From positions 167,958 through 231,957 of the forward strand of contig CACZFI010000006.1 of the NCBI GenBank assembly GCA_902780405.1: 64,000 nucleotides of DNA, read 5' to 3'. Below, piece by piece: positions 1 to 9,256 of the stretch. Numbering within the stretch: the first letter of the stretch is position 1; every line of letters starts with the position of its first letter. The translations under genes and the position numbers were made by a program. The notes below the pieces were generated by a model. It had not been told where the DNA came from. It searched no databases and saw nothing but the letters and a program-made list of their open reading frames with translations. The DNA is from an uncultured Lachnospiraceae bacterium (GTDB taxonomy: Bacteria > Bacillota > Clostridia > Lachnospirales > Lachnospiraceae).

Positions 1-1
1 C

Positions 2-364
2 TCGGGTTGTGACAGCGCCCTTTTATTTGCTGCGACGGTAGGCTCCGGCATTGACCGTTTCATCCGCAGATTTGAGCATACCGAACCGGCGAAGGCCCTG
101 ATCCTGCAGGCTGTCGGCGCAGAAAGGGTCGAAGGTCTCTGCGACCGGTTTAACCGAGACGTAACGGATGCGGCCACGGCAATCGGTCGAAAGACACATC
201 CCCGTTTTTCACCGGGATACGGTGATCTGCCGCTTGACGTCCAGCCTCTGCTTCTTACAATGCTTGACGCAGAGCGACGGATCGGGATCACACTCGGCAG
301 CAACCTGCTGATGTCACCTTCCAAGTCTGTGACTGCGATCATCGGACTTGAGGCACCCAACTAA
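2..364 (+). CDS. Methionine synthase reactivation-domain protein (C-terminal part, 5' truncated by window edge)
   Basis: The open frame enters from the left edge and stops 12 bases before metH. The visible ~120 residues match the C-terminal part of the cobalamin-dependent methionine synthase activation domain. They include the family hallmark RFSPGYGDLPLDVQ and a TLGSNLLMSPSKSVTAIIG segment close to the end. In large MetH enzymes this domain binds S-adenosylmethionine and lets inactive cob(II)alamin be reductively remethylated. The metH directly downstream lacks this domain, so the two genes together rebuild one complete enzyme. Tight spacing suggests co-transcription. The amino terminus lies outside the window, so full length cannot be judged. 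Confidence 0.88.
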   Translation, partial: SGCDSALLFAATVGSGIDRFIRRFEHTEPAKALILQAVGAERVEGLCDRFNRDVTDAATAIGRKTHPRFSPGYGDLPLDVQPLLLTMLDAERRIGITLGSNLLMSPSKSVTAIIGLEAPN

Positions 365-376
365 GGAGGAATCATC

Positions 377-2815
377 ATGAACATCTTGGAATATATGAAA
401 GACCATTTTGTATTTTTGGACGGCGGTATGGGTACCCTCCTGCAGGAAGCCGGCTTGGTCCCCGGCGAGTATCCCGAGCGATGGAACATGTCTCATCCCG
501 ATGTCATCCAAAGGATCCACAGATCCTACTATGACGCCGGCACCAACGTTGTATTAACGAACACCTTTGGCGCCAACTGCTTCAAGTTTGACGATGCGGA
601 ACTTGCCAAGATCGTCTCCGCAGCTTACGCAAATGCGGACGCCGCGAGAAAAACTTCCACCCGGGAAGGCGAGAAATTCGTAGCCTTAGACATCGGCCCT
701 TTGGGCAGACTCCTTGCGCCCTACGGTGATCTGGAATTTGAAGATGCCGTCGCCGCTTATGCCAAGACCATCCGTCTCGGCGTTGCCGCAGGCGTAGATC
801 TGATCTTTATCGAGACCATGAACGACAGCTACGACACCAAAGCCGCGCTGCTTGCCGCCAAGGAAAACAGTGATCTTCCGGTCTTTGTTTCCAACGCTTA
901 CGGAAGCGACGGAAAGCTGATGACGGGCGCTCGTCCCGCTGCTATGGTTGCCATGCTTGAGGGCATGCACGCGGATGCCATCGGCGCCAATTGTTCCCTG
1001 GGACCCAAGCAGCTGATCGATGTCATGAAGGAGTATCTCGCATACGCCTCCGTCCCCGTTTTGATCAAGCCGAATGCGGGACTTCCCAGAAGCGAAGACG
1101 GTAAGACCGTCTATGATGTTCTTCCGGAAGAATTTGCGGAGGACATCAAGGAGCTTCTTACACTCGGCGTGCGTGTCACCGGCGGATGCTGCGGAACCAC
1201 CCCGGATTATATCCGCGCCGTTACAGATATGGCACAGGCGCTTACACCGGTTCCCGTAACCGACAAGGGCAGATCACTGATTTCTTCCTACACGAAGGTT
1301 GTGGAATTCGGCAGCGATCCCATCCTGATCGGCGAACGCATCAACCCCACCGGAAAGAAGAGATTCAAGGAAGCCCTTCGGTCCAATGATATCGACTATA
1401 TCCTCGGTGAAGGCTTAAAGCAGCAGGATGCCGGCGTTCAGGTACTTGACGTCAATGTCGGACTTCCCGAGATCGATGAGCCCGCCATGCTCGTAAATGT
1501 CGTCAAAGAACTCCAGGCTGTCTCGGATCTGCCGCTGCAGCTCGATACCACCGATATCAGTGCCATGGAGCAGGGACTTCGATGCTACAACGGAAAAGCA
1601 ATGGTCAACTCCGTAAACGGCAAGCAGGAAGTGATGGATGCGGTATTCCCTCTGGTTGCCAAGTACGGCGGTTTTGTCGTTGCACTTACTCTGGACGAGG
1701 ACGGAATCCCGGAGGATGCGGATTCCAGATTCCGGATCGCGCAAAAGATCATCGCACGCGCCGCAGAGTACGGTATTGCCAGAAAGGATCTGATCTTTGA
1801 TCCCCTCGCCATGGCCATCTCCGCGGATACCAAGGCCGCGCTTGCCACCATACATTCCGTCGACAGGATCAGACACGAGCTTCATGCCAACACCTCTCTC
1901 GGTGTGTCCAATGTTTCCTTCGGTCTTCCCGAGCGAAACATCGTGACCTCAACCTTCTTTGCCTCCGTACTGGAGCGGGGACTCTCTGCGGCTATCATGA
2001 ACCCCTATTCCGTAGAGATGATGAACGTCTATTATGCATTCCGTGCACTTCATGATCTGGACGAAAACTGCGCGGACTATATTACCTATACCGGAACCCT
2101 CGAGAAAATGGTTCCGCAGTCACAGACAATCGCAAAACCCGAAGGAGATTCTACCGCGAGTACTTCCGGTACTTCCGACCTGTCTCCCCTAAAGAACGCC
2201 ATTGTGCGCGGACTTAAGGAAAAAGCAGGTGCTATCACCGCCGAGCTTTTAGTCGACCATGATCCTCTTGACTTGGTTCAGACAGAGATCATCCCGGCCC
2301 TTGATATCGTCGGACAGGGATTTGAAAAGAAAACCGTCTTTCTGCCACAGCTTCTGATGGCTGCCGAGTCTGCGAAGACCGCCTTCGAACAGATCAAGGC
2401 CAAGATGCCTTCCTCCGAAAACGAAAGCGGACCGAAGCGATGCTCTGTTGTCATCGCCACGGTCCACGGTGATATTCATGATATCGGAAAAAACATTGTT
2501 AAATTGATCTTGGAAAACTACGGCTTTGACGTGATCGATCTCGGCAAGGATGTTCCCGCCGAAGTGATCGTCGAAAAAGCCGTGGAAGTACACGCTGCCC
2601 TGGTCGGCCTTTCCGCACTGATGACCACCACCGTACCTGCCATGGAGGAAACCATCAAGCTCCTCCGTGTGGATGCTCCCTGGGTCAAGGTTGCCGTAGG
2701 CGGCGCCGTTATGACGCAGGAATACTCCGATCAGATCGGTGCTGACAAGTACTGCAAGGATGCCATGGACACCGTCCGCTATGCCGAGGAGGTCGAAGCC
2801 TCACTCGGAGCGTAG
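377..2815 (+). CDS. metH: Cobalamin-dependent methionine synthase, catalytic part
   Basis: Transfers a methyl group from 5-methyltetrahydrofolate to homocysteine through cobalamin in the cytoplasm. Domains in order: homocysteine-binding barrel (about 1-290) with zinc ligands C206, C271 and C272; pterin-binding barrel from about 315 (LIGERINPTG) to 570; cobalamin cap and Rossmann domain from about 650 with the B12 motif D699-x-H701-x-x-G704, H701 being the lower axial ligand. At 812 residues it is about 400 shorter than E. coli MetH. The missing C-terminal activation domain is supplied by the gene just upstream. A strong AAGGAGGA lies 7 bases before the ATG. The 3' end overlaps the convergent ABC gene by 15 bp. 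Confidence 0.95.
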   Translation: MNILEYMKDHFVFLDGGMGTLLQEAGLVPGEYPERWNMSHPDVIQRIHRSYYDAGTNVVLTNTFGANCFKFDDAELAKIVSAAYANADAARKTSTREGEKFVALDIGPLGRLLAPYGDLEFEDAVAAYAKTIRLGVAAGVDLIFIETMNDSYDTKAALLAAKENSDLPVFVSNAYGSDGKLMTGARPAAMVAMLEGMHADAIGANCSLGPKQLIDVMKEYLAYASVPVLIKPNAGLPRSEDGKTVYDVLPEEFAEDIKELLTLGVRVTGGCCGTTPDYIRAVTDMAQALTPVPVTDKGRSLISSYTKVVEFGSDPILIGERINPTGKKRFKEALRSNDIDYILGEGLKQQDAGVQVLDVNVGLPEIDEPAMLVNVVKELQAVSDLPLQLDTTDISAMEQGLRCYNGKAMVNSVNGKQEVMDAVFPLVAKYGGFVVALTLDEDGIPEDADSRFRIAQKIIARAAEYGIARKDLIFDPLAMAISADTKAALATIHSVDRIRHELHANTSLGVSNVSFGLPERNIVTSTFFASVLERGLSAAIMNPYSVEMMNVYYAFRALHDLDENCADYITYTGTLEKMVPQSQTIAKPEGDSTASTSGTSDLSPLKNAIVRGLKEKAGAITAELLVDHDPLDLVQTEIIPALDIVGQGFEKKTVFLPQLLMAAESAKTAFEQIKAKMPSSENESGPKRCSVVIATVHGDIHDIGKNIVKLILENYGFDVIDLGKDVPAEVIVEKAVEVHAALVGLSALMTTTVPAMEETIKLLRVDAPWVKVAVGGAVMTQEYSDQIGADKYCKDAMDTVRYAEEVEASLGA

Positions 2816-5800
2816 AGCTGCCACAGGATCACTCTTGGCCGCCTTTCTGGACGGGATGATACCGCCGATCAGCGTAAGCACCACGGAAAGCAGGATCAGC
2901 AGAAAGGCTCCCGACACCGGGAGGATCGCACGGATCGGCTGCGTCGTCAGACTTCCGATGATGTGGTTTGCAGGGATCAGCAGCAGAATCGTGATCACAA
3001 TACCAAGCACACCCGCCAACAGACCGATGATAAATGTCTCGGCGTTAAACACCTGGGAGATGTTATGCTTCGATGCACCGATGGCTCGAAGTATACCAAT
3101 CTCCTTTCTTCGTTCCAACACACTGATGTAGGTGATGACACCGATCATGATGGATGAAACGACTAACGAGATAGACACGAATGCAATCAGCACGTAGGAG
3201 ATCGCATTGATGATATCCGTCACGGACTTCATCATGGTACCGACAAGATCCGTATATACGATCACCTTGTCCTCGTCCTCTACTTTCATTCTTTCATTAT
3301 ATCCATCCAGGATCTTCTTGATCTGATTCTTGGACTCAAAATTAATCGGATAGATGGTCACCATGGCCGGCTTCTCGGGATCTACATATCCGAGCTTCTT
3401 TAAGTTGCCGTCAGCCGTGCTCTCACCCGTGGCCATCATGGCAGTGATCAGTTCCTTGATCTCCTGCTCGCTCATATTGAGTTTAATCGCGGATGCAAAT
3501 GTATCCGCATCGAAGGTAAATGCATCTACAAGCTTATCGCCCATGCCGCCCATAGCGGATGTGATACCGTCGGTCACCCTCTTTCCGACCTCCTGCATTA
3601 CGGCACCCATCATCGCCTGCATGCCTGCGGATATCTGTGCGCCGATGGCCTCGGAATATCCGCTCATAGCTGCCGCCATCTGCTTTTCCATGGCAGAGGT
3701 ATCGATGCCCTTAGACACAGCGCTCATAATGATGCCCTGTCCCTCCGGTGTGGAAAGATACACGGCAAAAGCTTCATTTAGTTTATCAGGATTTGGAGCG
3801 TTGTTCGCCGGATTAGACGCGTAGGCCTTATATCCTTCTGAGAGTTCTTGCATCATCTTCGTCTGTGACTCTTCCGACAATGTTACACTCATTATCTGCT
3901 GCATCACCGCGCTGGTTCCTTCAGCCATGATCGTCTGAGCACCTTCTGTTGCAAGGTACGCTTGCCACTCAGCGTCCAAATCCAGAGTTGCCAGATTCTT
4001 GCCCTTTAAATATTCCGAATATCCTTGAAGTAATTTAGAGGACATGGTCGCCATAGCATTGGGTGTTGCCGGATTCTGAGCTGCACTTGTAGCGGCTGCC
4101 CCAAGGTATTTCATAATAATACCTTTTGCACTATCTGTTTGAAGATACGCTTGAACAGCCCCCTGTAAATTCGAAAAATTAATGGATGGATCATTTGATT
4201 TGTTTGTATAATCCACAAATCCCGCCATCAACTGTGAAAACAGTGCTTCCATATCTTCGGAAGTCATCTTGATCTTCACGCCGCTCATCATCGCCTGCAT
4301 GTCCTTCTCGCTCATAGCAGGCACGTTTACATTGAAAGCGGAGGGATCCACCACGCTCGATGCGTCCATGCCGGACATATCAAGACCCGAAAGGTCAAAC
4401 GCAAGTGCCGACTCATCAATGGAGAAGGCCTTCTGCATCTTGTCCTCGTCTACGGTAAAAAGTTTTTCAAGATTGGCATCGTCACGCTGATTCTCCTCAC
4501 CGAAGGGCTTGCCGGTAAAGACGTTGATCTCTTCGTTTGCAAGCTGCTCTGCCACGATCGGTGACGCCTTGGCAAGATCGTTTACATGCTCGGTGAGCTC
4601 GTGCGGATAGTTGATGCCGAGCTGAAGCATGGCGGTTACGGAAGTCTTCTTCGGGCGTACAACGCCGACAATGGTAACATCCTCTCCGTCTTTTACAAGG
4701 TTCTTCATATAATCCTTATCTCCGGACTTATCGGTCCAGAGCTTGTATTCCTCGTCGTAGGAATAGCAGTCTGCGGGATTCACCAGTTTGAACTTGATAC
4801 CGATTAAGTCATCGTACTTAAAGGTTGCCTCCTCCGTATCAATCTCCTCGGTCTCACCCGACATGAAATTATCAACGATCTTATCGAGTTCCGCAGGATC
4901 GCGAAGTCCCATCGCGTAGATCGCAAGATCGGCCAGAGCGCCGTGATTGGTCAGTACCACGATACACTCGTTGTACTTCTCCGGCCAGCGACCGGCCATC
5001 ACATTGTACTGTTCCTTGTATAGGTTCTCATCCTTCGGCATTTCATAGAAAATGTTGGTACTGCTCACCATCGACATAATGGAACTCATACTGTCGCTGT
5101 TGCCAAATCCTAACGCGGAGAATGTAACATCCGGATTCACCTGTCGGAAGTCTTCGCCGAGTTCCTTATACAGAAGCGGCGCCGTACCGTAAGAGTACTC
5201 CACCGCACGCGTGCAGTCTGCCATACCGCTTTCCGGATTGTCCAGATATTTTTTAAGCGATCCGAGGTCGTTGGATGCAACGGTTGCAAATGCCTTGGAT
5301 GCGATCTTTAATTCCTGCACCTCGACGTCATCGCGTTCCTTCACATCGTCGGTCGCCGCCTGGGGCATCAGTGCCGTCAGGTCAAAGCTCTGCGCCATGA
5401 TCTGAAGCGGATACTCTTTCAGGGTTTCTTCTTCTATATTCTTGATGTAAATATTAACACCGTGAGACAGTGACAGGATCAGTGCGATACCGATGATACC
5501 GATGGATCCCGCGAAGGATACCAGGATGGTTCTCGCAAGTTTGGTCCGAAGGTTGTTGAAGCTTAGTGCTAGTGCTGTGAAAAAGGACATGGAAGACTTA
5601 CCCATGTTCTTATGCTTTGCGCCCGCATCGTCCGTCTCTTCTTCGACCGGCATGGAGTCGTCTCTTATGACACCGTCCTTCAGCTTGACAATACGGGTTG
5701 CGTACTCCTCCGCAAGCTCGGGGTTATGCGTAACCATCACCACGAGACGGTCCTTCGCCACTTCCTTTAAAAGATCCATGATCTGGATACTGGTCTCACT

Positions 5801-6319
5801 GTCGAGTGCGCCCGTAGGCTCATCTGCAAGCAGGATCTCAGGATCATTGACCAGGGCACGTGCGATGGCCACACGCTGCATCTGTCCGCCGGACATCTGT
5901 GAGGGAAGCTTGTGCATATGTTCCTCAAGTCCTACCTTGATCAGCGCTTCCTTTGCGCGCTCGGTACGCTCCTTCTTTCCGATGCCGGAGATGGTCAGCG
6001 CGAGCTCCACATTTGCAAGCACTGTCTGGTGCGGAATCAGATTGTAACTCTGAAAGATGAAACCAACCGCATGGTTTCTGTAGGAATCCCAATCGCGATC
6101 CGAATACTTTTTGGTGGAGATGCCGTTGATGATCAGGTCACCTTCCGTATAACGGTCCAGACCGCCGATGATGTTGAGCATCGTCGTCTTACCCGAACCG
6201 CTCGGTCCAAGGATCGCTACAAATTCATTATCCCGAAGCGTCAGACTCACATTGTTTAATGCGAGCTGCTTTCTGCCCCCGGTCTTATACTCCTTCTTGA
6301 TGTTTTTAATCTGTAACAT
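2801..6319 (-). CDS. ABC transporter ATPase/FtsX-type permease fusion with large repeated extracytoplasmic domain
   Basis: A 1172-residue MacB-like protein. The ATPase is at 1-225: Walker A GPSGSGKT at 38-45, signature MSGGQMQRVAIARAL, Walker B ILLADEP. A first membrane helix follows near 262-290, then some 740 residues outside the membrane. The C-terminal FtsX/MacB permease has three helices from about 1040 and ends in PSRKAAKSDPVAALRSE. The outer domain has an Ala/Met-rich helical part with three imperfect ~65-residue repeats at about 718, 782 and 849, each a Y-L-x-T segment then GIIM or TIM, with a GYSEY/GYKAY tail. Known MacB-type fusions are about 650 residues. Substrate unknown; peptide or antibiotic export, or cell-envelope work, is likely. 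AAAGGA precedes the ATG. Confidence 0.85.
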   Translation of the reverse strand: MLQIKNIKKEYKTGGRKQLALNNVSLTLRDNEFVAILGPSGSGKTTMLNIIGGLDRYTEGDLIINGISTKKYSDRDWDSYRNHAVGFIFQSYNLIPHQTVLANVELALTISGIGKKERTERAKEALIKVGLEEHMHKLPSQMSGGQMQRVAIARALVNDPEILLADEPTGALDSETSIQIMDLLKEVAKDRLVVMVTHNPELAEEYATRIVKLKDGVIRDDSMPVEEETDDAGAKHKNMGKSSMSFFTALALSFNNLRTKLARTILVSFAGSIGIIGIALILSLSHGVNIYIKNIEEETLKEYPLQIMAQSFDLTALMPQAATDDVKERDDVEVQELKIASKAFATVASNDLGSLKKYLDNPESGMADCTRAVEYSYGTAPLLYKELGEDFRQVNPDVTFSALGFGNSDSMSSIMSMVSSTNIFYEMPKDENLYKEQYNVMAGRWPEKYNECIVVLTNHGALADLAIYAMGLRDPAELDKIVDNFMSGETEEIDTEEATFKYDDLIGIKFKLVNPADCYSYDEEYKLWTDKSGDKDYMKNLVKDGEDVTIVGVVRPKKTSVTAMLQLGINYPHELTEHVNDLAKASPIVAEQLANEEINVFTGKPFGEENQRDDANLEKLFTVDEDKMQKAFSIDESALAFDLSGLDMSGMDASSVVDPSAFNVNVPAMSEKDMQAMMSGVKIKMTSEDMEALFSQLMAGFVDYTNKSNDPSINFSNLQGAVQAYLQTDSAKGIIMKYLGAAATSAAQNPATPNAMATMSSKLLQGYSEYLKGKNLATLDLDAEWQAYLATEGAQTIMAEGTSAVMQQIMSVTLSEESQTKMMQELSEGYKAYASNPANNAPNPDKLNEAFAVYLSTPEGQGIIMSAVSKGIDTSAMEKQMAAAMSGYSEAIGAQISAGMQAMMGAVMQEVGKRVTDGITSAMGGMGDKLVDAFTFDADTFASAIKLNMSEQEIKELITAMMATGESTADGNLKKLGYVDPEKPAMVTIYPINFESKNQIKKILDGYNERMKVEDEDKVIVYTDLVGTMMKSVTDIINAISYVLIAFVSISLVVSSIMIGVITYISVLERRKEIGILRAIGASKHNISQVFNAETFIIGLLAGVLGIVITILLLIPANHIIGSLTTQPIRAILPVSGAFLLILLSVVLTLIGGIIPSRKAAKSDPVAALRSE

Positions 6320-6360
6320 TACGTTTTCCTTTGGTTCTTACCTCGTGTAACATGGTACAG

Positions 6361-6389
6361 ATTCTATCACACTTTGATTTTTGTGTAAA
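6361..6389 (-). promoter_or_regulatory. Promoter for the ABC fusion gene
   Basis: On the minus strand TTTACA is followed by 17 bases and TAGAAT, with a TG one base upstream of the -10 (extended -10). Transcription would start near 6354 and give a leader of about 35 bases to the ATG at 6319. It is arranged back to back with the promoter of the EAL-protein gene. Confidence 0.65.
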
Positions 6390-6407
6390 CATAGAAGGTT
6401 TACGTAA

Positions 6408-6436
6408 TTGATTTTTCATGTATGCTATGATAAAAT
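6408..6436 (+). promoter_or_regulatory. Promoter for the GGDEF/EAL gene
   Basis: TTGATT-N17-TAAAAT with an extended -10 (TGA before the hexamer). The expected start of transcription is near 6443. That leaves only about 12 bases before the ATG at 6455, but about 36 bases and a GGAG before the ATG at 6479, so it helps decide the start codon. Confidence 0.65.
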
Positions 6437-6478
6437 CATTGATAGACTTCAATTATGAATTTCGGAGAAACCACAGAC

Positions 6479-8164
6479 ATGACACAACGCCTTTGTTGCG
6501 ACGAATTTATCAAATTTTTTCATAAGACCAGTGTCAATATTCCCGATGTCGACGCTATGTTCAGTCACCTGATGCTTCATCTTCCTCCCGTGGCGGAACT
6601 TGCGAACATCAGCAAGATCCACGTGACACTGAACACGCCGTCCTCGGTTCGTGATGCAGATCCTCACACCATAGAACGGAATTTTGTCATGTCCGAACCT
6701 GACGCCGGCGCCGTTCCCTATGTACGGCGGATGGAAACCGGTGAGAAGGGCCTGTGCGAATTCTCCATCTACCCGACCTCCGGGCATGTATTCGACAGAG
6801 AAGATCTTTCGAACATTGACTTCGTCATCGAGAACCTCTTCATCATCATCGGCCGCGCCCGCATGATGCAGATCTTATCCGAAGCCCCTATGATCGACGG
6901 TATGACCGGCGTTCCGAATATGAGCGGCTTCATGCGATTCGGAAATATCCTTCTTGCGAAGAACACCTTGAGAAATTACATGGGTGTCTTCGTCAATATC
7001 AAGAATTTCAAATTTATCAACCAGACCATCGGTGCGAGAAACGGCGACAAACTGTTGATCGCCTTTACACAAGCTATCAGAAGCCAGCTGCAGGAAGACG
7101 AGATCATCGCCAGACTCGGCGGCGACAACTTCATGATCCTCATCAAAAAGGAACATGAACAGAACTTTTTAAACTATGTGACGCACATTCAGCTCAAGGT
7201 CAACTTAGGACCGGTCATGAGACTCTTCGACGTGGACATTCGCGCCGGCATCTACATTGCGAACGATACCTCCAGCATGAACGATATCGTCACCAATGCG
7301 AATACCGCCTTAGGCCTTGCCAGAAAGAGCAAGAAGGAAGACCTCGTCTACTTCCGTCAGGAGATGCTGGACCGTGTCCTCCACATCAAGCAGGTATCCA
7401 ACCAATTCCGACTGGCTCTTCAGAACAATGAATTTGTTGTCTACTATCAGCCGAAGGTGGATACGGAGACAAATACCGTCATCGGATGCGAAGCTTTGGT
7501 TCGCTGGATCCAGAACGACAAGGTAACACCGCCGATGACCTTTATTCCGATCTTAGAAGAGGAGGGTTCCGTCTGCGATCTGGACTTCTACGTCTTTGAA
7601 CAGGTCTGCAAGGATCTTCGTTCCTGGATGGATGCGGGCATTACTCCCGTTCGTGTCTCTTCCAACTTCTCGAAGGTGCACCTGGTAAGCGAGTCGCTTG
7701 CGCGGGACATCATCGATATCATCGACAAATACCAGGTACCTCCCGAACTTGTGGAGATCGAACTTACGGAGATGTCGAGTCACGAAGACAACGACGCACT
7801 GATCAACTTCGTCTCCGCCATGAAAGATGCAGGGATCTATACCTCCATCGACGATTTCGGAACAGGCTACTCTTCCGTCAATCTCCTGAAGGACATCAAC
7901 GTCGATGTCATCAAGCTCGACCGTTCTTTCCTGAATGAAATGGAACGCCGTTCCTCCAAGGAAGAGATCGTGATCAGAAACATCATCAACATGATTTTAG
8001 AACTCGGCATGGATGTCATCGCCGAGGGCGTCGAGACCAAAGGTCAGGCAGACTTCCTTCGTAATATCCGCTGTCACCACGTACAGGGATATCTCTACGA
8101 CAAGCCGATCCCGAAGTCCGAATTCGAGAAACGACTGCTTTCCAAAACATATGAATTACACTAA
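6479..8164 (+). CDS. c-di-GMP phosphodiesterase with degenerate GGDEF and intact EAL domain
   Basis: A soluble protein of 561 residues with no evident membrane segment. An unassigned N-terminal region (1-140) leads to a GGDEF-like domain whose active-site loop reads GGDNF (214-218), so cyclase activity is unlikely. An EAL domain follows with E-A-L at 338-340, a DDFGTG loop near 457, an ELTE segment, the lysine of VIKLDRSF and the late glutamate of AEGVET, all expected for an active phosphodiesterase. It probably lowers c-di-GMP, with the dead GGDEF perhaps sensing GTP. The ATG at 6479 follows GGAG by 11 bases. An in-frame ATG at 6455 lacks a binding site and lies very close to the predicted transcription start. 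A strong terminator follows. Confidence 0.9.
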   Translation: MTQRLCCDEFIKFFHKTSVNIPDVDAMFSHLMLHLPPVAELANISKIHVTLNTPSSVRDADPHTIERNFVMSEPDAGAVPYVRRMETGEKGLCEFSIYPTSGHVFDREDLSNIDFVIENLFIIIGRARMMQILSEAPMIDGMTGVPNMSGFMRFGNILLAKNTLRNYMGVFVNIKNFKFINQTIGARNGDKLLIAFTQAIRSQLQEDEIIARLGGDNFMILIKKEHEQNFLNYVTHIQLKVNLGPVMRLFDVDIRAGIYIANDTSSMNDIVTNANTALGLARKSKKEDLVYFRQEMLDRVLHIKQVSNQFRLALQNNEFVVYYQPKVDTETNTVIGCEALVRWIQNDKVTPPMTFIPILEEEGSVCDLDFYVFEQVCKDLRSWMDAGITPVRVSSNFSKVHLVSESLARDIIDIIDKYQVPPELVEIELTEMSSHEDNDALINFVSAMKDAGIYTSIDDFGTGYSSVNLLKDINVDVIKLDRSFLNEMERRSSKEEIVIRNIINMILELGMDVIAEGVETKGQADFLRNIRCHHVQGYLYDKPIPKSEFEKRLLSKTYELH

Positions 8165-8194
8165 AAAACCGGCGATGGGCTCGCCGGTTTTTTT
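8163..8194. terminator. Bidirectional intrinsic terminator
   Basis: AACCGGCGA and TCGCCGGTT form a 9-bp stem with a small loop, flanked by an A-run on the left and a T-run on the right. It can end both the EAL gene and the convergent vWA-MoxR-dehydrogenase operon, whose last stop codon is 3 bases away. Confidence 0.9.
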
Positions 8195-8196
8195 AT

Positions 8197-9255
8197 TTAA
8201 TCTGCCAGGATATCCCGAAGGATCGGATCCTCGTTTAAAAACTTCTTGGCCAGCACGCGACCTCTTTCCTCGTGCAGGTAGGTGTGTCTGTGCGGTTTGA
8301 TGGACGGTGCCAGGTCGATCGCCTTTTCGAAATCGCTGCGTTTCATCCCGAGACCTGCTACATAGTTAAAGAATCCCGTCTTTTCGAAGATGGTTCTGAC
8401 TCTCTCATAGCGGTGATCCTGCACCAGACTCATCAGATAGGTTGCAACCCCCACCTGAATGCCGTGAAGCTGCGGGGTCTCAAGCAGTTTGTCGAGTGCA
8501 TGAGAGATCAGATGCTCGCTTCCGCTCGTAGGTGCGGAGCTTCCCGCAATTTCATTTGCGATACCGCACATGGAAAGTGAATCTAAAAGTTCCTTCAGAA
8601 AGAGTCTGTCGTGGATCGTCTCAAAAGGCGTTCTGACAAAGCTGTTCACCGCCTTCTTCGCGATCATCATCGCAAAATCATCCAGTTTCGTATATCCCTG
8701 TTCATCCTCATAGACCCAGTCATAAAGCGCTGTGATCTTCGCCACAAGATCTCCGATACCCGAGTAGATAAAGCGCTCCGGCGCCGAGCTGATGATATCC
8801 GTATCCACGATGATGCCGTACGCAAGGGCAGCCGGCGTCGTATTCCTTCTTCCGTCGATGATAAGGGAAGCGGAAGCGGATGAGAATCCGTCGCTCGACG
8901 ATGAAGTCGGAACGGAGAAAAAGGGCAGTTTCCTGAGATAGCCCGTGTACTTTGCCGCATCGATCACCTTGCCACCGCCGATGCCGACAATTCCCTGCAC
9001 CTTCGGATCGATCGCAAATGCGAGGTCAATGATATCATCGATATCCACGGTATCGAGTTCGCAGTATTCGTAGACGTGCACGCCCGCTTCCTTGATGGAG
9101 TTCATCACCTTCTCGCCGAACATTTCGATCAGTCCGTTACCGAAATAGATCACCACATTCTCGATCCCGCCCTGTTTGATGTAAGTGCCGAGGTCGGAAA
9201 GCGTGCCCGCTCCGATCTTAAGTACTGTAGGTATCTGAATTGTTTTCGCTGCCAT
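8197..9255 (-). CDS. sn-glycerol-1-phosphate dehydrogenase-like (EgsA/AraM family) metal-dependent dehydrogenase
   Basis: Family members reduce dihydroxyacetone phosphate to sn-glycerol-1-phosphate with NAD(P)H. The 352-residue length is typical of the family. The sequence shows the dinucleotide-binding GIGGGKVIDAAKY segment near 92-105, the SVPTSSSSDGFSS stretch, and metal-ligand positions: the Asp of SGIGDLVAK and His residues in SGSEHLISH and in LHGIQVG. It is the last gene of an operon with a MoxR ATPase and a vWA protein (1 base between genes) and has GAAGGA before the ATG. Bacterial EgsA feeds heptaprenylglyceryl phosphate. A related alcohol or polyol dehydrogenase role is possible, and the neighbours do not settle it. 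Confidence 0.8.
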   Translation of the reverse strand: MAAKTIQIPTVLKIGAGTLSDLGTYIKQGGIENVVIYFGNGLIEMFGEKVMNSIKEAGVHVYEYCELDTVDIDDIIDLAFAIDPKVQGIVGIGGGKVIDAAKYTGYLRKLPFFSVPTSSSSDGFSSASASLIIDGRRNTTPAALAYGIIVDTDIISSAPERFIYSGIGDLVAKITALYDWVYEDEQGYTKLDDFAMMIAKKAVNSFVRTPFETIHDRLFLKELLDSLSMCGIANEIAGSSAPTSGSEHLISHALDKLLETPQLHGIQVGVATYLMSLVQDHRYERVRTIFEKTGFFNYVAGLGMKRSDFEKAIDLAPSIKPHRHTYLHEERGRVLAKKFLNEDPILRDILAD

Positions 9256-9256
9256 C

